Below are positions 57,005 through 64,000 of a stretch of DNA of 64,000 nt, in pieces. Within the stretch, counting starts at the first letter, position 1. Every line of letters begins with the position of its first letter. The position numbers and the translations under genes were made by a program. Source of the DNA: Achatina immaculata (Eukaryota; Mollusca; Gastropoda; Stylommatophora; Achatinidae); assembly GCA_009760885.1 (NCBI GenBank), contig CM019713.1:28244927-28308926 (forward strand). Direction: 5' to 3'. The notes under the pieces are model-generated. The model searched no databases. It was given only the letters and a program-made list of their open reading frames with translations, and was not told the origin of the DNA.

Positions 57005-57935
57005 TAAAATAGAGACGATTAGACATAATTACACTTGAAAATAGGAACGATAGGACAGAATTTTACTTTAAAATAGGGACGATAGGACAGAATTTTACTT
57101 TAAAATAGGGACGATAGGACTGAATTGTACTTTAAAATAGGGATGATAGGACTGAATTCTACTTTAAAATAAGGACGATAGGACTGAATTATACTTTAAA
57201 ATATGGATGATAGAACTGAATTCTACTTTAAAATTAGGGACGATAGGACTGAATTCTACTTTAAAATAGGGATGATAGGACTGAATTGTACTTTAAAATA
57301 GGGACGATAGGACTGAATTGTACTTTAAAATAGGGATGATAGGACTGAATTCTACTTTAAAATAGGGACAATAGGACTGAATTCTACTTTAAAATATGGA
57401 TGATAGAACTGAATTCTACTTTAAAATAGGGACGATAAGACTGAATTGTACTTTAAAATAGGGACAATATGACTGAATTGTACTTTAAAATAGGGACGAT
57501 AGGACTGAATTGTACTTTAAAATAGGGATGATAGGACTGAATTCTACTTTAAAATAGGGACAATAGGACTGAATTCTACTTTAAAATAGGGATGATAGGA
57601 CTGAATTGTACTTTAAAATAGGGACGATAGAACTGAATTCTACTTTAAAATAGGGACAATATGACTGAATTCTACTTTAAAATAGGGATGATAGGACTGA
57701 ATTCTACTTTAAAATAGGGAAGTTAGGACTGAATTCTACTTTACAATAGGGATGATAAGACTGAATTCTATTTTAAAATAGGGATGATAGGACTGAATTC
57801 TATTTTAAAATAGGGATGATAGGACTGAATTCTACTTTAAAATAGGGATGATAGGACTGAATTCTATTTTAAAATAAGGATGATAGCGCTGAATTCTATT
57901 TTAAAATAAGGATGATAGGGCTGAATTCTATTTTG
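57005..57935. repeat. 32 bp minisatellite, about 29 units
   Basis: Unit ACTTTAAAATAGGGACGATA + GGACTGAATTCT with GACGAT/GATGAT and TTCT/TTGT variants mixed along the array. Confidence 0.95.
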
Positions 57936-58811
57936 TCGAGGAATCAAAATTAAATAAATAAATACATTTAGAGAAGCAACAACATTGACAAGACACTACA
58001 AAACGTCTGGAAGTCATGACCCAGAGGGGCCCACCCCCCCTCCCGTAGAGTGTCAGGAGTTTAATAGGGCCAAAACACTTGTCTGAGGAGGGCGAGGGGG
58101 GGGGGGTGCTTCCTCTGATGATCTGAAGGCGTTGCATTGTTGTTCCGCTCTCTACAGCAGAGAGTTTCCTGCATATACATTCAAACCTTCTGTTTAAGCC
58201 TTGTAATGAAGTCCCTTTAAAGTTTAGATGAACCACAAAAGAAGAAGGTACCTCACTGATGAGAACACCTAAACGAGAAGAAGAAAGAACCGGATGACGA
58301 AACGCATATTGTATGCGATAAATGATTTCCTTTGATGTCCCTGAAATGTAATGTGTTCTGTAAATTAATGTAATATAGCAGTTTTTGTCTAGTTCCGCAT
58401 TTTGTCCATGAGTCTTCACTAAAAAAAAAAATTGGATGCATTTCTTGGCGCAGTTACGTTTTGCTGTGAATATACTTTTAAGATCCATTTAGGAATCGGA
58501 GGTCTACACTGGGGTTCTCGTGACCGAGACTTCCTCAAGGCCTTTCTGTCTCTGAATTCGCCTCATTTAGTGCGTTTTCCTTTATTGCAGGGGTCACTTG
58601 AGTTGGGAATAAACAGTACAATAATTCTGTTCTATTTTGGGGTCAATTAGTGTTTATTATTTTGTTTAGTGACTGTGCTAGGTCTCTATATAGCTGATGA
58701 GATAGAGCTCTCTCTTTAGCATAAAATGCTGTCTTTTACTAGTCTTGCCCAAGTTGTGCAAATATCTTAGGAAAGTTTTTTTTTTTTAGGGGCCGTAGTG
58801 TTGGTAAAGAA
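57936..58811. other. Unassigned sequence with a 186-codon minus frame
   Basis: The minus frame 57928-58488 has no recognised domain and crosses a C-rich and a G-rich run (58027-58035, 58088-58098). It may be chance. No start context or homology to support a gene. Confidence 0.4.
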
Positions 58812-59866
58812 GGATCTTATATGAGGTCTTAACTACTTTAGGAAGATCTTATATGAGGTCTTAACTACTTTAGGAAGATCTTATATGAGGTCTTAACTAC
58901 TTTAGAATGATCTTATATAAGGTCTTAACTACTTTAGAAGGATCTTATATGAGGTCTTAACTACTTCAGGAAGATCTTATATGAGGTCTTAACTACTTTA
59001 GGAAGATCTTATATGAGGTCTTAACTACTTTAGAATGATCTTATATGAGGTCTTAACTAATTTAGAAGGATCTTATATGAGGTCTTAACTAATTTAGAAG
59101 GATCTTATATGAGGTCTTAACTAATTTAGAAGGATCTTATATGAGGTCTTAGCTAATTTAGAAGGATTTTATATGAGGTCTTAACTAATTTAGAATGATC
59201 TTATATGCGGTCTTAACTAATTTAGAAGGATCTTATATGAGGTCTTAACTAATTTAGAAGGATCTTATATGAGGTCTTAACTACTTTAGGAAGATCTTAT
59301 ATGAGGTCTTAACTACTTTAGAAGGATCTTATATGAGGTCTTAACTAATTTAGAAGGATCTTATATGAGGTCTTAACTACTTTAGGAAGATCTTATATGA
59401 GGTCTTAACTACTTTAGAAGGATCTTATATGAGGTCTTAACTAATTTAGAAGGATCTTATATGAGGTCTTAACTACTTTAGAATGATCTTATATGAGGTC
59501 TTAACTAATTTAGAAGGATCTTATATGAGGTCTTAACTACTTTAGAAGGATCTTATATGAGGTCTTAACTAATTTAGAAGGATCTTATATGAGGTCCTAA
59601 CTACTTTAGAAAGATCTTATATGAGGTCCTAACTACTTTAGAAGGATCTTATATGAGGTCGTAACTACTTTAGAAGGATCTTATATGAGGTCTTAACTAC
59701 TTTAGAAGGATCTTATATGAGGTCTTAACTAATTTAGAAATATATTATATGAGGTCCTAACTACTTTAGAAGGATCTTATATGAGGTCTTAACTAATTTA
59801 GAAAGATCTTATATGAGGTCCTAACTACTTTAGAAGGATCTTATATGAGATCTTAACTACTTTTAC
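58812..59866. repeat. 32 bp minisatellite, about 33 units
   Basis: Unit GGATCTTATATGAGGTCTTA + ACTACTTTAGAA; ACTAATTT and GGTCCTAAC variants are interspersed. Sequence unrelated to the neighbouring 32 bp array at 57005. Confidence 0.95.
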
Positions 59867-60054
59867 AGCGACATCCTATGACAAATTTTTGGGTTTTTAA
59901 ATAGGAATTTCAAAAGAGTCTTACCTTTGGTAAACGAAAGTACTGTATGTTGTCATATAAAGTAAAGAAAAGTCTTATGCAAAGTGTTATAACAAATCGT
60001 GGCAAGAAAGATGAAAGTTGGGTGTACACAACGTGCCTAACAGAATGAAGTAGT

Positions 60055-60575
60055 TATCAACAGTATACATTTAACCACACAACGTATACCTCAATACAAC
60101 ACAGTATACATTTAACCACACAACATATACCTCAATACAACACAGTATACATTTAACCACACAAGATATACCTCAATCAATATATACCTCAATACAACAC
60201 ACTATACATTTAACCACACAACATATACCTCAATACAACACATTATACATTTAACCACACAACATATACCTCAATACAACACACTATACATTTAACCACA
60301 CAACATATACCTCAATACAACACACTATACATTTAACCACACAACATATACCTCAATACAACACACTATACATTTAACCACACAACATATACCTCAATAC
60401 AACACACTATACATTTAACCACACAACATATACCTCAATACAACACACTATACATTTAACCACACAACATATACCTCAATACAACACACTATACATTTAA
60501 CCACACAACATATACCTCAATACAACACACTATACATTTAACCACACAACATATACCTCAGTACAACACAGTAAA
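60055..60575. repeat. 41 bp minisatellite, about 12-13 units
   Basis: Unit CACACAACATATACCTCAAT + ACAACACACTATACATTTAAC; almost identical units in the right two thirds, one short unit near 60170. Confidence 0.95.
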
Positions 60576-61336
60576 CTAAATGGCTTGGTCACAAATAAAT
60601 CATCACAACAGGTCAGCTAGTCTTGGTGCTCTCTACAAAGATCACTCTCTAGGTTTTCACTGACTCACACTGACTGGGGTCTTTTCTTTGAACAAATCAA
60701 ACCGTATATATGTGTACATATACATTCAGTATTTCCTTATTTACAAGAACCACCAGTGAATAAGACAAAACTAAAATTTGGCAAGTGATATTTTGGAAAG
60801 AAATGAAAAACCCCACTTTTTGATCACGAACTTGGTAGCCCTCTCCACAGCAGAGAGATTTTTAGGTTACTGTATATCCTCCAACTGAACGTCTTAAGCA
60901 AAGCATGCATAACATTATATGTTCTGGTTATGTAGTGAGGCACTATGTTATACATGCAACAAACTTTATAATGATGGTACATTCGCTCTCTTAGCTAACC
61001 CACGTGGGCTAACTTGTTGGGAGTTTATCGACTTCCTCGCAGGCTACAGTATTGTGTAAGCGATACAGCTCCATGCATCTGTCAGTCAAGGATCCCTGTA
61101 ACTTCGGCATGATTTATATACCCCATACTTGAAATAAGACGCAGGGTGATTTAGAAAAAGTACATCTTATGTGGCGAAAAATACGTTTGGTATATGTACA
61201 CATTAAAGCTGAACGTAGTTTTTAAAAAGGGAGCATGTAGCTGGGACTTCCTGCGTCTGCTTCTACTATGTTTCCCTCATTCTTATTTTACATAAATTAT
61301 TCATGTTAATTTATATTTTGTCTTCTTTTCTCCCAT
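60576..61336. other. Unassigned intronic sequence
   Basis: No gene or repeat recognised. Confidence 0.5.
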
Positions 61337-61945
61337 GAAACTGGCCTCAGATTAGGAGATCGCATGCAGAAACATCTGTATGATATTACCCAGCATGCTT
61401 CGAAACCAGTCCCTAATCATTTTAACGGCCCCAACCATAGAGGCAAATTTGATTTTCTGGTAACAGCCATCAAACAATGTCACGCTGATGACAGAAGCCA
61501 CTGGCGATTGAGAACCGCTACATTCAGGAATGCGGGAGACTGGAATCAAATGGCTGGAGCTCGAAATTCAGCTACGCTTAACACGCCCCTTCTCCACAAT
61601 CATACTCCTTCTGCACTAATTTCTACTCCTTCGTCACCTCCAATACATATTTCAGAAACTCCTCAGTGCTTTAGACTACGAGAACAAACCCTTTACTCTA
61701 ACTACATTCGCCTGTTCCGTCCATCTTTCTCTGGGCTAGATTACCACTGCATCACTACCTTACATTTTCGCTGTCCCCGTCCCCCTCTTTACTACCTACC
61801 TATCACACACTGTAAGTCTCCTTTCAAACATTCTCAACACTCTACCACACGCGCTTCTGGACTCAGCTTCTTACAAGTCACAGTTAAGTGTTTCATTTAT
61901 TCTACTTGTTCCCCCATTCCTGTCTGTTATATAGCATTCACGTGA
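61337..61945 (+). pseudogene. GIY-YIG endonuclease-like fragment (probably Penelope-like element)
   Basis: The open frame starts abruptly at ETGLRLGDRMQKHLYDI and runs through KPVPNHFNGPNHRGKFDFLV. This is the second half of a GIY-YIG nuclease of the kind fused to Penelope-like reverse transcriptases: the ETGxxLxxR block with its catalytic Arg, then the HFNxxxH block. The GIY and YIG strands and all RT sequence are missing on the left, where a different sequence begins, so it is 5'-truncated. The frame stays open for 100+ more codons with no recognised similarity, ending at 61945. Confidence 0.65.
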
Positions 61946-62589
61946 ATTTACATTTTATCTCATTTCTTATTTTTTTTCTCTCCTGTTTGTTTGTCCATGA
62001 TTAAAGGTATAAAGCAAAACGTCACAACTGTGTACTAGTTAACTAATACAGCTCTTCCTATCTTTCTTTTCAAATAGTCGTAACATTTTGTTATCACCGT
62101 TTTACTGTAGTGGCGCTGTGTTTATTCATTAATCTTATATATACTTATACCCCCAAACTACTCTGTAGTTCCACAAGTTCTTTTGGATTTTAATGATTTC
62201 TAAAATATCTTGTTGAAAGTAAAAATATAACTGTCAGAAATACACAGAGAAAATCTTGATTATCGCCAAAACGTTGAGCACAAAACGTTTCGCAAAATCG
62301 CCACAACAACACCAGATAAAGACTTGTAGTTTTGTTTCTTAAATGTGTTATTTCTCGCGATGAGCCAGGTTATACGCGGTTATCGTAGTGGGAAATAAAA
62401 CAAGAAATCTACTGCCACAGGACAGTCCGGTGGGGGTAAAACGTAAACGGAAAATTCATCTGTTCATGATGTATGTGTTTTCTATTTTTGTTGTTTCCCG
62501 GAGAGAAAAATAAATGTTATCACTGTGATTATAAATTATTACTTTATGTATAAATGCTTATCACTTTTTATAAACAAGACCCTGCTTGG
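61946..62589. other. Unassigned spacer, perhaps element 3' region
   Basis: Nothing recognised; might include the 3' part of the GIY-YIG element. Confidence 0.4.
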
Positions 62590-62845
62590 GCCATGTAGAA
62601 AGGATGGAAGAGAACAGACAAACGAAAATTATCTACGCACAAGAGATGAAGGAAACAGGAAACAAGACCAAGGGGGTAGACCAAGACAGAGATGAAACGA
62701 CAACATAGAAGAGGATATAAAAGAAATTCATGTCGCCAAATGGAAAGAGAAGATTAGGAATAGAGAGGAATGGAGGCAAACTTTATCTGCAGCAACGAGC
62801 CTTAATGGCTCGGAAAGCTGAAGAAGAAGAAGATGTTAGCCCATA
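62590..62845 (+). mobile_element. LINE C-terminal tail, family E, with (GAA)n end
   Basis: GHVERMEENRQTKIIYAQEM, then a broken KxxGRPRxRW-like block and ERNGGKLYLQQR, ending in GAAGAAGAAGAAG. The GHVxRM start and the simple-repeat end are typical of LINE tails. Stops present. Confidence 0.6.
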
Positions 62846-63516
62846 TATCATAATGCTAATTATCTTTTATTTTCCATACAGGTCAAGAGTACACAGTGCT
62901 CTGTTATACTGCTTATGGCCTGTTATTGTATAAACATTGTAAAAATGTGTGATATGACACAGTTTTTTTTCTGAGGGAGAGAGAGAGAGAGTGTGTGATG
63001 TAATGTAGTGCAGTAGAACGATTTGTTTGTGAAATTATGTGTAAAAGCTGTTTATTGCGCCAGTGTAGTGAAATGCACAAACAAAAGACATTTGTGGACG
63101 CTGTAAGTAAAAAAAAAAACGTTCTTACAATGAAAGGCCTCGTTTTTTTTTTTTTTTGTCAAACTGGTCTGTGTGAATAAAATAGCAAGCAATGTGAGAT
63201 GTTATTAATTAACCGTGAATGTAGCAGCAGTTACAGAGAGCAATGGGGCGTTAAATTGTTCTGTTAATCCCTGGGGGTTATTCTGTGGTGGGTTGTGATA
63301 ACAGCAGCACGGTTCACTGTGCAAGCATTATAAACGTGTTTTATCTGCTGGATTGATATAGCACTTGTAAATGCCCACCCCTCCCCCCTTTTTCCCCAAC
63401 GTCGCAGATGTATATTTGTCACAAAAAAGGAGGGGGGGGGGTTGAGTTAGGAATGTTACAGAATTTGTGTGTGTGGCTCTCATTTCCAACACTCACCCAA
63501 ATTGCATTATCCGTGA
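62846..63516. other. Unassigned spacer
   Basis: (AG)n at about 62976-62991, runs of C near 63380 and G near 63432. No gene. Confidence 0.45.
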
Positions 63517-63662
63517 CTCTCTCTCTCTCTCTCTCTTTCTCTGAACCTTAAGTGCCCAGGGCACATGGGGCTTCCGCAAGGGTTTTCCACAAATGCCTGT
63601 CCTTCGCCTTTTTTTCTGCTCTTGCCCAGGTGAGCCTTCTATTGCTCAACATCCTTTCTGAT
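63517..63662 (-). mobile_element. LINE tail, family C, 3' fragment
   Basis: Near-identical to 52470-52615 (GAACCTTAAGTGCCCAGG, CTTCCGCAAGGGTTTTCCAC, TGCTCTTGCCCAGGTGAGCC), with the same adjoining CT run. 5'-truncated at 63662. Confidence 0.85.
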
Positions 63663-64000
63663 CCGCGACTAGAGATATGTAATTTCTTTTGTACTTCACA
63701 CAAAAAAAAAAAGAAAAATCATAAACGCATATCAGGAAGTTTTTGCTTCTTTTCTTTCCATGTTTTTCCTGCTGTTTTATTTCTCTTGATTTCTTTTAGC
63801 TTTCTTTCTCTTCATTGCGAGAGACTTGATTCACTTACGAAACGGATGTAGTGTCTCATCTTTATACGTGTTTACTAAGAGATTAAATTGAAATCTGAGA
63901 ATTAATTCAGTTACAGTAGTTTTTACTGTGATAAACTTAATAGCTTCATTCTGATCTATTGATGTTTATCATGTTTTAAAATTTCCAGTTATTTCGAGTA
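63663..64000. other. Unassigned right edge
   Basis: AT-rich, nothing recognised. Confidence 0.45.

Larger units (their letters stand above)
37398..64000 (+). other. PDE1: PDE1 downstream intron, open at the right edge
   Basis: From the donor at 37398 no next PDE1 exon was recognised before the window ends, so this intron is at least 26.6 kb. It contains the largest satellite-like arrays and two foldback features. Confidence 0.65.

Noticed and set aside
60055..60575. Possible CRISPR-like spacing in the 41 bp array
   Set aside because: Same reason: full-unit tandem repeats, no variable spacers and no cas genes.

Overview
This is a piece of a large, repeat-rich animal nuclear genome, most likely a lophotrochozoan and plausibly a gastropod mollusc. 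The evidence is spliced exons with GT/AG borders, tRNA-derived SINEs with 11-12 bp target duplications, LINE tails of kinds familiar from molluscan assemblies, mariner and hAT relics, and a very high load of tandem repeats. The taxon is an inference from style, not a proven assignment. No bacterial operon, CRISPR array or true tRNA/rRNA gene was seen.

Only one host gene can be supported: a calcium/calmodulin-dependent cyclic nucleotide phosphodiesterase of the PDE1 family on the + strand. One exon lies at about 2777-2951 (Ser/Thr-rich N-terminal region ending in ACSLR) and the next at 37284-37397 (LRNLVRRLEKDE... to VYIDETR). They join in phase across a 34.3 kb intron. The following intron runs past the right edge of the window. 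The catalytic HD-type domain is not in the window.

Everything else sits in PDE1 introns. Layout: (1) 1-2776, upstream intron with a hAT-type MITE, LINE tails and a ~30 bp array; (2) 2952-9720, a decayed ~30 bp array broken up by a 440 bp foldback element, a 3.7 kb degenerate RTE/CFDP2-like LINE that itself carries two SINEs, and a nested pair of opposite-facing LINE copies; (3) 9720-37283, many unrelated minisatellites (periods 17 to 51 bp), LINE tails, SINEs, a dispersed repeat called R1 here, a mariner relic and microsatellites; (4) 37398-64000, the next intron, with a LINE that has a snap-back 5' end, a 373 bp tRNA-cored foldback element with a 15 bp target duplication, a second mariner relic, a 1.7 kb GATA/GTTA array, a hAT-like element with an internal minisatellite, several 0.5-1.1 kb minisatellites, a GIY-YIG endonuclease fragment and LINE tails.

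Most long open frames are products of tandem arrays whose period is a multiple of three, or remnants of transposon proteins. The features most worth following up are the two foldback elements, the sheer number of independent minisatellites inside one gene, the tandem growth of transposon ends, and a possible internal promoter near 13257-13332.
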